The notes under the pieces are model-generated. The model saw only the letters and a list, made by a program, of their open reading frames with translations. It ran no database searches and was not told the origin of the DNA. From Eustoma russellianum (Eukaryota > Streptophyta > Magnoliopsida > Gentianales > Gentianaceae): a stretch of 64,000 nt of DNA. This document shows positions 10,895-22,560 of this stretch, piece after piece (the stretch's first letter is position 1; the number at the start of each line of letters is the position of its first letter). Both the position numbers and the translations under genes were made by a program. The stretch is taken from the NCBI GenBank assembly GCA_036186865.1, contig AP025055.1:6765731-6829730 (forward strand). The letters run 5' to 3'.

Positions 10895-13800
10895 TGTAGG
10901 ATCTGCAAGGCACCACTAGAAGGGGGGTTGAATAGTGGATGCGGAAAATGTGGTTTTTAAAATTTGTTTGAACCTAAACAATTCAACTTCTGAAAACATT
11001 TTCTGTTTTCAGGACCAGTTTTAAAACGTTTTGAAATATAGGTTTCAGGTCTTCAAAAATTCTGAAATTTGGAGAGAACTTAGCCTCAGACGTTATGAGT
11101 ATCTCCTAAAAATTTCAGATTTAAATTCAACCTCTAACCCTTGAAAAGTCGTTGGTGGTCAGATTGCGCAAATCTGCCAGAAACGGTATACTGATTTGCA
11201 AAATTAATTCCTATTTGTACACAACTCCAAATGCTCTGAAATTTTAACCACTAACCCCTTATATGTTATATTTAAATGGGTTGAAACAGTTTTGAAAAAT
11301 TCTTTTGGGAAGTTAGTCAAATATGATCAAAGTCTCAACCTTTGCAAGCCTGAAAAGCAGACTGCACTAGTCTCAGATCTTTGGACGTTTGAATGACTTA
11401 TACTTGTCCAAAAGGGTTGAAACTTGTGCCAAAAGTACCTTAACACGTGTGGCTATGTTTTCTGAATGTTTCGTAATTTTTGAAATCCGTGTACTATTTT
11501 TACGAGCGTGATCAAAAAGAGTAATCAGTGCAGTAATTGAAAAGTAAATGCTGAAAGTAAATTGCACCAAGATTTTTATACTGGTTCAGTTATCAACAAC
11601 CTACTCCAGTCTTCAAGGAACACCTTCCTTGGTTCACACTAATCACACACACAACACACCTTACCACAGGGTTGATAGAGTTACACCTAACTCCAACCAT
11701 TTACAAACCTTGTATGGTTAGTACAATTCGCACGAACACCACCACCTTGCAAGAATGAAGATTGATCACACCTTGATCAATCTTTTACAAAGAAGTATAA
11801 TGAGTGGTGGTTTATCTTAAGCCTATTCAAGATTGAAAGATATGAAAACAATAGGCTTTACAAGAAGAGAGAAAGAAAGAAGATGTAGGAGAAGAAGAGA
11901 TAGGCTTTTTGATCACTTTGATTTGCAATGTTTGGCCTTGTTTTTGTTTGCTCTCTTCTCTTTCCTTTTAACATGTCCAGCCGTCCCCCTTGGAGTGCCT
12001 CCCCCTCTTGAAAATTATCTTTTAAGTCCTTGAGAGAGTGTAAGACATCATTGTGACAAGGTCTCGCTTACTTGGCATCTTCTTATTGGATGATCATTTA
12101 GCCTTCGCTTACTTGGCACCTTCTCATTAGATGAATGTTGTCATCATTGATGACTTGGAAAAATCTGAAAATTTCACTTAAACATGTGCCAAAAATCATC
12201 ACAAAATAACTTCCATAAATCATAAGATGTATATCATAAATTGCAAGATAAAAATCCTTCCCAACTTAATGAAAAAATCGGCCAACTAGTCTCATTGCTA
12301 TGCTGAATTTTCAGCATGTGCAACATTCCATTTCTTTCAAAATAATGCCCAATTTACCTTGATTTTTTCCTTTAAAAATTGAATCACCAAGTTATGGTAA
12401 GTATTGCTATCACATGAGAAATGAACTTGGACACATTTATGCTCCATAATTCGGCCACACAAGACTTACACATGCTGAAAAATTTTCATCATGTGTGATA
12501 TATAAAATATCACTCTTTATTAATTTAAATAATATTCAAATCATTTCCATTTCTTCTTCCAATCAATCACATAATAAAAGATGACAAAATAGTCACATTG
12601 AAGACACAATTTCGGCCAGCAACATTTTAGCATGCTGAAATTTTCAGCATGTGATATAAGAGAGATATATTTTGAATTCTTACCATTTGTAGCTTCTCTC
12701 TTCAATTCACCAACATTGTATGATTGATCCTTGACCAACCAATATGCCAACAAGGCTCTAAATAAGCTCCATCTCAGCTGTAGGTGGCGTTGGAAATGAT
12801 TGTGTATGTGCTGAAATTTATTTTTGCTAACTTTGTAAAATAATGCACATTTAATAATACACACATGTTATATTCCAATCAGCCCTTAATTTAATTTTCT
12901 AGAACACTTTAAGATGTATATCATATGTAAAAAGTGTCTAGATACGTGTCACATGATGTACCAAAAACATTCCATGTGTTATGTGCGTAGAAAACCGAAT
13001 TTTCGATATTTATCGATTACCCGATTTTTCTCTAATTTAAATTCCAACTTTTGCACCTGTTATATATATTATGTTATACATAATATATATAATATATACT
13101 TTAAATCTCAGCACTTGGCTGGTCTAAATTGGTACCATTAACATGTGACAAAATTAAACTTGGAATTTTCACATTTTGGCCTTAATGTGGGATGATTTGT
13201 GTGTGCCAACATGGAAAGTATTTTTGGCTGAAAATATCATGTAGGACACGAAATTTATGATGATTTTTGAAGTATGGGGGCTGGCCATTTATTTATGGCA
13301 AGTATGTGACACGTTGGCGAAGTTTCGGTATTCGCCCGATACGACAATTTTCGATTTAGAACCTTTTAATATGTCGTATTTAATTTGTCATCACCATGTC
13401 TTATATCATATGATATAAGACATGAATATACTCATAAATATGAGTTAAGTATAGTGGTGTGACGTTAACGTACCTACGTAAAATATATAACGTGTCGGTA
13501 GTACGTTGGAATACATGTGCATGTGCCTTTTTCAAAAATCTGAAAAATATATGTAATATATATGTATTAGGCGTGTATCATTAAAGAGGGGAGGAGGAGA
13601 AAACTTTCCTTCCTTAGCCTTGTTGCCTTTGTGCCTTTTCCAAATGTGGCTTCATTTAATGAACTACTTAGTTTAATAAACTAAGTACTTCACTTAATGA
13701 ACTAGTTTAGTTCATTTATGGTGGCACCTGAAAATAGTATAAACTCAACAAATGTTTGACATATGATGTAAGCTTTAACACTTCATGGCTCGTTAGTCCG

Positions 13801-13947
13801 GCAACATTATATATAAGCTAAATAAGGCAAGTACTAAGCAATATCATGCACACGTTTGTTTATATCATGTACGTTTTATCTTATGCTCGTTTTTGTGCAC
13901 ATTTAAATCATATATTTGAAAACCACTCAAACCCCTTTTTCTCTACA
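10895..13947 (-). mobile_element. SIRE-type solo LTR nested in the Tat element
   Basis: 3,053 bp beginning TGTAGGATCTGC and ending CTCTACA, with the 5-bp duplication TACTC at 10890-10894 and 13948-13952. Its start (CACCACTAGAAGGGGGGTTG then AATAGTGG) and an internal stretch near 11575-11640 (CCTACTCCAGTC, AAGGAACACCTTCCTTGG) parallel the LTRs of the SIRE element at 24692 and 31617, in the same orientation. No coding domains, PBS or PPT are seen inside, so I read it as a solo LTR of a related but longer SIRE family. It splits the 5' UTR of the Tat antisense gene. Confidence 0.8.
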
Positions 13948-14016
13948 TACTCCGGCGCTTTCTTCCAGCTCAGCCCTTCAACTTCTCTGTAAGCTTCTCT
14001 TATTCGTTACTTTTCC

Positions 14017-16276
14017 ATGGCTTTCGTGATATCATCTTCTTCTTTCGATTCCCAAGACAGATCAACTCAATCTCTCCCAACTGATCTGGAGGGTTCACCA
14101 TCTCCAATGGTGCAGAACTCAGTGTGCATCTTGAAAGCCACCGAACTCTCCGAATTATGTCAATATTATAATGTTGATAGGAGCACCTTTGCCCCTATTC
14201 TTCCTTTGCCACATCAGACTGCTTATGACCCTCCAGTTGGGTATGAGGCAGTCTATGAGGAGTATTTTAAATCTGGTTTTAATCTTCCCATTCCAGCTCC
14301 TTTGTTCCAAATCTTGGATTTCTTCAAACTTAGACTTCCTCAAATAATGCCTAATGGCCTTAAGGTTATCCTCAGTTACCTGCTCTACCTGAGAGCTGAC
14401 GAGAAAGCCTTTTCGCTTGCTGTTTTTAGGGGAATGTTTGTGTGCAAACACAAAGATAGTTGGTACTATTTTAGTAGAAGATACCCGAATAGTGAAATCA
14501 ACCATGCCATAAACATTCCTTCTTTCACCAAGAATTGGAAGAGATGCTTCTTTTTCGTAAAGACTATAGGATTACCCAAAAGGACCCTCTGGAAATCCGG
14601 CAGTGCAAATAACACGAGGCCAAGTGAGAAATCTTGCGATGAAGCCTCCCAATTGTTAAACTTGCCCATGGCCGTGGATTGGAAAAAAAATGGACAAGCC
14701 GGTTGTGAAGGTTGCTGACCTGGAACACTTGTGGCCAGAACATAACTTTCGGCCCCTCATCCCAATTGCTTTGAAAATAGTCCGGGGTACGTAGCAATCT
14801 TTTGAACATCTTTGACTTGTTCTGATGTTGCATCTGTGTTTTGACTGATATGCTGTTGAATCTTGCAGGAACCATGGTGTCTGAGAATATCAGCAAATTG
14901 AAGAAACTGGTTTCCAAGAAGAGGAAAAAAACTGAAGGGCAGCCTTCCTCTTCAGGGCAGACTTCTGCCAGAGCCTCTTCTGAGATGCAGGTGATTCCTG
15001 CTGATTTGTTTCCAGGTAAAATTCTTTCATTACGTTGGGTTTGAACACACCTTGTTTCCATTTAATCAATTGACCTTTCATTTTTTCTGTAGCTGGAACT
15101 TCGACTAATCCCATCCGAGCTGCAACTCAAGTCCCTGTCCCAGTTGCAGCTCAGCCAGACGATGGAATTAGGGGGTTTGATACCCCCATCTTGATTCCTC
15201 CCTCTCCAGTTGCCGAAGAAGAAGTTGTGCCTCAGCCAAGGCCGGCTTATTCAGAAGCTATTGCCTCTGTTGAGCATATAGGAACTTCAGGGGAAGGAAA
15301 TATACTGAAGGGAGAGTCTTCTCAAAGAGACCGTCGAGGCAAAAGAACAATGGAGTTCTCTTTCTCTGATACTGCCATAAATCCTAGTGTAGCTAGGAAA
15401 GTAACTGAAGTTTCAGTGCTGCCTAGAGATTGGCAACTTTTTGGTAGTCTGGACTAGGAAAACGCTATGAACTCGTTTGCAAGCAACATGTCTATGGTAA
15501 TACTTCCCGATGTCCTCTGCCTTTTTCAGCTTGAACACTTATGTATTTTTCTCTGATCAGTCTGATTTTTGTAGTACCGAGTTCAAGAGTACAATATACT
15601 CAGACGGACTAAAGAGTTGTGTGCGAAATTTAATCAACTCTCTGAGATCAATGTCAACCTTCGAAACGCTTATGACGGATTGGCCGAGGCGGAAAGGCCC
15701 AGCAATGCGAGATTGGATCAGCTGGAAGCTCAAGTAGACAGTCTGAAGTCTGAGGTGGCTGTTCTTTCTGAAGAAAACTCCAGACTTCGAGCAGGGAAAC
15801 AAGATCCAGACATTAAGTTGGCCACTGCTGATTCCCAAGTGGTTGAGCTGAAGGAAATGGTAGCAAACACTGAGTTGGTGTCATCCAAAACCTAGGCTGA
15901 ACTGGAGTTTTACCAAAAAGAGCTCAACTCTTGTGAGCAAGAATTGTCCAATAATAAAAATCAGCTGGAAGAGGAGCGCAAGAGCAAGGCTGAATTCATT
16001 CTTCAGTTTGAACGTCAGGCTGATGAGATCAAGCAAAAAGTAATTGTTGAGTTCAAGCAATCTGAGTTCTTCACGGGTAACTTCTTGAAGATGCAAAGCT
16101 CAGCAATAGCCATTGGACAGACTTGGGCAATTGATACCTGCTTTGAAGTTTACCCAAACTTGGACAAAAATCATCCTCAAATTGCCGACCTTCACAACCC
16201 TGAAGCTGAAAGCTTATTTGAGAACCAGCTGGCGCTGTTTAAGAGTGGGGCCGATCTCAGAGAGAATGAAAAGTAG
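14017..16276 (+). pseudogene. Transposase_28-type antisense gene of the Tat element (4 exons, broken)
   Basis: Exons inferred from frames and splice sites: 14017-14786, 14869-15015, 15093-15496 and 15575-16276, with donors GTACGT, GTAAAA, GTAATA and acceptors TTGCAG, CTGTAG, TTGTAG. The N-terminal domain (LPLPHQTAYDPPVGYEAVYEEY, about residues 60-85, then a leucine-rich block) resembles Pfam Transposase_28 ('putative gypsy type transposon'). The middle is basic and low in complexity. The last exon is a coiled coil (RLDQLEAQVDSLKSEVAVL). Three lesions: an A8 run at 14683-14690 shifts the frame (one A fewer restores reading into VVKVADLEHLWPEHNF), TAG at 15455-15457 and TAG at 15893-15895. Its function in Tat elements is unknown. 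Confidence 0.78.
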
Positions 16277-17577
16277 AATAGGGTCTTCCTTTTTTTCATT
16301 TTCTCGTAGTTGTAATAGATAATTGCTTAAATGAAAATTTCACTTTCTTCAACTTGTGCTCTTCGGCTACACATGCCATTATTCTCATAATTTTTGCAAG
16401 TATTTGTCTTCTGTTTTTTTACTTCTGCTCTGCCAAAGTTCTTTTAAATTACCCTCCGTAGTAATTGTTTGTCCTCGGCTATGCTAAACACTTATTGCCT
16501 TTTAAGTGTTGGACTTCGGCCTCGACTTTTGGTTCTGTTGATCTATTTTGGCAATAATGAAGGAATCACAAGTCGGCTCTGCCATAAAACACTGTTTATT
16601 CGAACTTCAGCACTGCTGATATTTGCACACGATTTACACTTTTCTAGCACTACTATTAAATAAAGACTGTGAATCCCGTACACAAGAGTTTATCCCTTAA
16701 TGGGCATTTGCCTCCGACCTGCTGAGGTAAAGAATTCATTGGAAACCTGTTCTATTGTATTGAGTCTTGCTCAACCCACTCAGACCTGTTGAGGTGGGAT
16801 ATAGGGAAACCTGTCCCAAGTGTTTCAGTCCTGCTCAACCCACTCAGACCTGCTGAGGCGGGTTATAGGGAAACCTGTCCCATGTGTTTGAGTCCTGCTC
16901 AACCCACTCAGACCTGCTGCGGTAAAGAATTCATTGGGAGCCTGTTCCAATGTTGTTGAATCATGCTCAGCCCACTCAGTCTTGCTGAGGTGGGGTATAC
17001 ATTGAAAACCTGTTTCAATGTTGGTTAATCCTGCTCAGCCCACTCAGTCCTGCTGAGGTGGGGTGTACATTGAAAACCTGTTCCAATGTTGTTGAGTCCT
17101 GCTCAGCCCACTCAGTCCTGCTGAGGTGGGGTATTGGAAAAACTATCCCAAGTGTTCTCTTAGACTGAGATGACCTCTTGGGCCATTTAGATGTGCGAAA
17201 CCTGTCGTATTTTTGCCGAGATGTGAGATCTGTCACATTTGGAGTATAGTTATGCCCCCAATCCTGTTACGGGCTATACAATGGATGTCAAGTAAGCATA
17301 AATGTTCCTCTTGTCTAGATGAGTCTCTTCATGCACCATAAGGTGACTTAACTTTCTTGGCTGAATGCCGAATAAGAGGATTAAGCCGAACAGGGCCGGG
17401 CGAGATTCTGGTAAAAGGTTGATCCTTAAATAATATAAGGCTGAGCTGAAAATTAGGTCAGCCTTATATGCTCAAGAACCCGCAGTCTCTGTTCATCTGA
17501 ATCTGAATCCTCATCTCTCGGCTACTTGTGCTGAGGTTCAAGTCTGCAACTTTCATCTGGAGGAGGCCTGCCGAAGT
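16277..17577. other. Non-coding interior of the Tat element
   Basis: Lies between the antisense gene and gag, where pol would be expected. No RT, RNase H or integrase motif was seen on either strand. It contains the tandem array at 16716-17160; the rest is AT-rich and unremarkable. Confidence 0.7.
16716..17160. repeat. Tandem array, about 64-68 bp unit, 7 copies
   Basis: The motif (GACC/GTCC)TGCTGAGGTGGG recurs at about 16716, 16783, 16847, 16911, 16979, 17046 and 17112. Each copy is followed by an ATT.GAAACCTGTTCCAA(T/G)GT block and GAGTCCTGCTCA(A/G)CCCACTCAG. Copies vary between AACC and GCCC forms. Subterminal arrays of this kind are common in Tat-lineage elements. Confidence 0.92.
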
Positions 17578-18243
17578 CTAGCTTGTTGTGCAGCCTTGAC
17601 CTCGTATTGTAAAACCGTTGTAGTGACCAAGCTCGATTAAACACCCAATTTCCTGGCCGAGCTGCCTACAATCTTCTGTATCATGCCCAATATCATGATG
17701 ATAAAGGCAGTACGGTTGGTGATTTCTTTTGTGGATTGATCCTGTCAGGGGCTGAGGTTCTCTTGCTAAGGTCTTCTTCCTCATGTAGGAGAGAATATGA
17801 GCTTTAGAAGCCAGCAAAGAGTTCCTTTCTTTTCCTCGACCCCCTAGCCGGACTTTAACAGAGCATCTATCCTCTAGCAAAGCTCCGCTTTTTTGCTGAC
17901 GACTAGATCTTTTCCCTGAACGTTTAGCCTCAGCCATAGATTCACTCTCACACCTGGGATGGTAATCAGGCCGAGTTAAAGAAATACTAGGGTGAAACCC
18001 ACGAGGTCCCTCCACAGAAGCCTTTCTTTTCCTCTGCTTCACCACAGCTTGGAACACATTTGGGTTATGAGACACATAATGTATGGCTCGTATATGCTCT
18101 TGGTAAGTGAAGTCATCATGATTTGAGGATTCTGTGGGTTCTGAGGAACGTTGTTCCAGTTGTAGCTGAGCAGATCTTTGACATGTTTTGGATGTCATAC
18201 GCTGCTTGGACCCTTTTCCATCTTTTTTGTTCATCTTTCCCAC
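17578..18243 (-). pseudogene. Tat-type gag remnant
   Basis: 221 codons on the element's own strand, starting 86 bp downstream of the 5' LTR. The C-terminal part carries YCLYHHDIGHDTEDCRQLGQ followed by EIGCLIELGHYNGF, the histidine-rich zinc knuckle and following helix typical of Tat/Athila gag. The N-terminal half is a basic, charged linker. The central Retrotrans_gag domain is not visible, so gag appears internally deleted even though this frame is open. It probably cannot form particles alone. Confidence 0.65.
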
Positions 18244-18307
18244 AACAAACGGGTAGGATAATAATTAAGAAAGCCTTAAGAAGATGTTTTAAGGAATCGA
18301 AGGTTCA

Positions 18308-18328
18308 GGCTCTCCTTCTAGCGCCAAA
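18308..18328 (-). other. Primer-binding site of the Tat element
   Basis: On the minus strand TTTGGCGCTAGAAGGAGAG lies immediately inside the 5' LTR, matching the TGGCGC(C)-type PBS seen in Tat elements. The tRNA identity is not settled here. Confidence 0.6.
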
Positions 18329-19083
18329 TGATGAAGCCGGATCTTCACCAAGGGTATAAGATGACCTCAAATAATCGTCGTCAGTTGATTGTAGAGAACT
18401 ACTGGAATAGCTTCCTGAAAATCCTGCACAAGGAAACAGAAATCAGAGGACCCAGGGGTGTGACCCCGGGCAAAATCCTCCGACGCTCAAGTAAGTTTGA
18501 GTCATTCTCACTGAGTCATAATTTTGTCTGTAGAGTTAGGGAATTCTCACAGTTCTTAGCTAAGGAGAGAAGTCGAGTGTATTTTCTCAGGGAGAGATGA
18601 AAATGTTTCCCTTTGTCATTTGCCTCTGACAAAGGATGAGATGCTTGCTTTGGGCAGAAAGCCTATGACACAGTAGGTCTGCTGATGTGACTAGTAGGTC
18701 TGCGGATGTGACTAGTAGGTCGGCTGACATGACCTTGGTGTGTACAGGCTAAACAGCCCGACGTGTACTCTTTCTTTGAATTGCACTTCTGCTTGATGGT
18801 CCCGCGATGTAATGTTGTGTTTGATTCCTTCGCCGAAGTGCAAAACCAAGATTTGCCGAAGTGCAATCTAGCCAAAGTGGTCTGAAGCGTAACACAAGCT
18901 GAAGTTGAGGTTGAAGTTGGATGCCAAGGTGCAACCCTTATAGCATATTCTTCAGTAATAAAATAGATGCTATGCGATACAGCCAAAGTGCAGTCAAGCT
19001 GAACAGCAATGCCTATGTGCCGAACTGTGGGAGTTATGTCGTTGACTGTTGTTAACTAATAGACGATCATTCTTGGTTTATCA
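18329..19083 (-). repeat. 5' LTR of the Tat element
   Basis: 755 bp, near-copy of 9720-10473, ending TTTATCA immediately before the ACGAT duplication at 19084-19088. Confidence 0.93.
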
Positions 19084-19329
19084 ACGATGTAATCAAGTTT
19101 GGTTTGTTTAAAACTTGATTAGAACTGGCATTATAATACTAGTCTAACATCAAGTTTGAATTCAAGTATAGTTTTAGGTTTAAGAATTCAATTGAGTCGA
19201 AACAATCAGAAAAAGAATTTTTTGCTTTAATTGAAATAGATCAATCTCCTCTTTGTATTTTTTTGAATTCATTCAACAACACACCAGCACGCTATATCTC
19301 TATTATTTGTCATTTATATAGGTCCATAT

Positions 19330-19456
19330 AGAGTTGAGGGTCTCACTGGAAGCAAACTCTCAATCCCTTGGGACAGAGATATTGTTTGTCTACCACTTAT
19401 CCTCTCCAGACCCTAGCGATAGCTTTTGTTGTCTCTAGGAAATACTGTGTACGGAT
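19330..19456 (+). mobile_element. TS-like SINE 3' portion, interrupted by Copia-A
   Basis: GAGTTGAGGGTCTCACTGGA, then CTCTCCAGACCCTAGCG, TAGCTTTTGTTGTC and ATACTGTGTACGGAT. The same order of words, on the opposite strand and ending in (TTG)n, is seen at 60,950-61,075; partial matches are at 39,361 and 50,070. This resembles the 3' half of plant TS-type SINEs. Copia-A is inserted at its tail, so the tail resumes at 38,505. The tRNA-like head was not identified. Confidence 0.45.
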
Positions 19457-19788
19457 TGTTGACGCAACAACACCAACTTTAATAATTAATATAGTGTTTA
19501 TCCTAGAGATTTAGTTGTTATCTTAGTATTGCTAATATTTGCTTAGTTGATAAGATTAGAATAGTGGTTAGATAAGGTTCCTAGTTTGTAGGAATGTGGT
19601 TGAAAACGTGCATGTAGTTGGCAGACTTACTGGTCCGAATTTGTAGGAAGAAAGTCACTGTTGTTTTTTGTTTCTTTTCGTTTTGCTTTTTAAGAACGTT
19701 TTTCAATGTAATAGAATGTGTGGATTTTTCGTTCCTGTAACATATCAGAAGTTTGGTTGCTCAATTCTGTGTTCTTTTGAATTCAACA
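19457..19788 (+). repeat. 5' LTR of Copia-A
   Basis: 332 bp, TGTTGACGCAACAACACC...GAATTCAACA, followed by ATC and the iMet-type PBS. Confidence 0.95.
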
Positions 19789-19846
19789 ATCTGGTATCAG
19801 AGCCACTTAAACAAAATTCTGAAATCTCAAATAACCACGTGCACAA

Positions 19847-21075
19847 ATGAGTGAAATGCAAGTTGCTGGTGGTATCAAGAAGTTGAGTTACCAAAATTAC
19901 AACTCTTGGTCCACTTGTATGATATCATATTTGCAAGGACAAGACTTGTGGGACGTGGTTAATGGAAGTGAAGTCACAGCACCTGAAAGTGATGATGCAA
20001 CTGGAACTTTACGGAAGTGGAAAATTAAGGCAGGGAAAGCAATGTTTGCATTGAAGACAATTGTTGAAGATGATGTGTTGGAACACATCAGAGACGCAAG
20101 ATCACCAAAGGTTGCGTGGAACACTCTTGCTAAGCTTTTTTCCAAGAGGAACGATACTAGGCTACAAATGCTTGAAAGTGAACTGCTGACAGTTGTTCAA
20201 GGAGATCTTACCATTCCTCAATACTTCCATAAAGTAAAAACTTTGTGTCGAGAGATATCAGGATTAGATCCTGAAGCATCAATTGGTGATACAAGAACTA
20301 AGCGAATTATCATTCACGGACTTAAGCCTGAATTCAGAGGTTTTGTAGCCGCAGTACAGGGATGGCCTAGTCAACCATCACTTGTAGAGTTTGAAAATCT
20401 TTTGGCAGGGCAAGAGGCTTTGGCCAAGCAAATGGGGGCGATGTCCGTGAGGAATGAAGAGCAAGACTTGTCAGTTAGCAGGAAGAAATGGACTGCTAGG
20501 CAGCAGTCTAGTTCCAACGCAAGATCAAAAGAAGGAGTTGATAAGAATGGTCAGGGAGATAAAGAGTACAATCCGAAGACATGGAACAACAAGAAAAAGT
20601 TCGATGGAAAATGCTTTAATTGTGGAAAGAAGGGCCATCGATCTAAGTATTGCTGGTCAAGAAAAAGGGTGATTGAAAGTAATATTGTAACATCGAAGAT
20701 TGAAGAGGAGTGGGATGCTGAGGCCCTTCTAGCCGTTGACGAAGAGGAGTATGCTGAGGAAGCAAGAGATTTCGCCCTCTCTAATGATATGTCCGGTCGA
20801 ATTAATTTTAAATCTGATTGGATTATGGATTCTGACTGTTCAAATCATATGACAGGTGATAAGAATAAGCTGAAAGATATATCAGAATATAAAGGAAAGA
20901 GGGTCGTTACAGCAAACAATGACAAGCTGCAGATTGCTCACATAGGCAATTCTGAGGTTCAACCACAGCAAAATTCCATAATTGTGTCACTTAAGGATGT
21001 ATACCACGTTCCAGGTATGCAAAAGAATCTCTTATCTGTCGCTCAATTAACAGCGTTGGGTCATCATGTCGTGTT
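19847..21075 (+). pseudogene. Copia-A gag and protease (5' part of polyprotein)
   Basis: About 410 codons. UBN2-type gag at about residues 10-200 (SYQNYNSWSTCMISYLQGQD, then EFENLLAGQEALAKQM). CCHC zinc knuckle CFNCGKKGHRSKYC near 20611. Protease WIMDSDCSNHMTG near 20821, in which the catalytic-loop glycine of DSG is aspartate, probably inactivating. The frame runs on as VYHVPGMQKNLLSVAQL up to the Copia-B insertion, after which the annotated open frame reads into Copia-B LTR sequence. The start ATG lies 46 bp after the PBS. Confidence 0.88.
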
Positions 21076-21575
21076 TGTTAGGAAATCAAACGAGATTACT
21101 GCAAAACGCGCAGCGGAAAAACAAAACTTGATCTCCGATTTCCTACCAAGGATGCATGTTGTTCGTTTAATTCGACAAAAGAAATCAAAAACTACCTCCG
21201 TAGATTCGAAATCTGCAGATGGAAGAGGTGCGAAATCACAAACACCCTCTTTCGGTATCCACACGAACGCTTTCGCCCGGAGTGCTAGCTCTTCAAACGG
21301 CGCCGCTGAAGAACTCGATTTTTCACAAAACGATTCTAGGGTTTCTTTTTTTTTGTTCTTTCGTTTTTTTGATTGCTTGGTGTGTCAGATATGCCAAGCT
21401 ACATACATATATATATATATATATCAAAATCTGATTGCAGATCGGATTTGTTAACGCTATCAAAATCCGTACCAGATACATATTCTGTTAGGATTAGATA
21501 AAACCAATCAAAATCCATATCAGATATGGATTCTCTGTTATTATCAGATGATATAAATATATACATAAAAACAAA

Positions 21576-21611
<36 letters not shown>

Positions 21612-22540
21612 TAATATCCAATATTAATATTTTAATATTAAAAAACGATAATAATAATAATAATTAATATCCAATATTAATATTATTAATATTATTAATC
21701 TCAGTCATACGCATTCTTGTGTGTGACCCGATAGGCCCATATTAATTGGCAGTTGATTAAATCTCTATTAAACCAACAAGTCGTAATTTGTCTCTAGCAA
21801 GACATTACGACTACCCAATTAATACGAGTAAAGTCCAACTAGCCTGATAATAGCACATGCATTAATCCCTTTGTCACGTGATATCTAGTTTGAACATAAG
21901 TCATGGTCAGCGTCGTACTCATATTGTTCAAACATATGATTACTCGATCTCTAAGGAGACTGATAAAACAAATGATATTGATCACACTATCAACTCAGTT
22001 GAGCACGGCCATGCATTTCACAGTCTCACTAATCGAGGGGCCCAAAGATAACTCTCTCAAAAGAGAGGGACAAATTCTATCTTGATTGCTCAATATCCTC
22101 TGCATAATTTCTATCACATTCAATCATGACCTTTATTATTATCCAGTTACGAATAACGTTTGATCATGTCAAAATATAATAGTCCTTATGTTGGAAACTA
22201 TGACAATCTCAAGTCAAAGGATTAAAACATGACTATCGTGAGATTTACTTATGACGCTAATCTATGTAGTAATCTCATGATGGGTCTATCCAATACATTA
22301 TTCTCTAACAAGTATCTATGAGATTGATTCGTATCACCATACACATAATCATCTCATGATTATCAAATCAATACTCATACTGATTATAAATTATTTTATC
22401 TCTATAACAATAATGAATCAGGGACATATATCAAAATTGTATAATATACTAACCAACAATAATGATAATGAAACCTCTTTTATAATAATAAATGCATAAC
22501 ATAAATATCCAAATCATGGCCTAGGGCACATACACTAACA
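21076..22540 (-). repeat. 3' LTR of Copia-B (complete)
   Basis: 1,465 bp, TGTTAGGAAATC...ACACTAACA on the plus strand. It holds a (TAA)n run near 21579-21612 and palindromic TTAATATCCAATATTAATA words. Confidence 0.92.
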
Positions 22541-22560
22541 ATCTCCCACTTGCACTAGGC

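Larger units (their letters stand above)
9720..19083 (-). mobile_element. Tat-type Ty3/gypsy element, pol-less, with antisense gene
   Basis: Complete element of 9,364 bp: two direct LTRs (9720-10473 and 18329-19083), TG...CA ends, and the 5-bp target duplication ACGAT at 9715-9719 and 19084-19088. On its own (minus) strand the order is 5' LTR at right, PBS (TGGCGCTAGAAGG, next to 18328), a gag remnant (17578-18243), a tandem array (16716-17160), an opposite-strand Transposase_28-type gene (14017-16276), a PPT (CTGGGGGCAAA, next to 10474) and the 3' LTR at left. No protease, RT, RNase H or integrase motif was found, so it must have moved in trans. Antisense extra ORFs of this family are known in Tat-lineage elements. 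The LTRs differ at about 27 of 754 positions by eye. A SIRE-type solo LTR (10895-13947) is nested inside. Confidence 0.88.
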
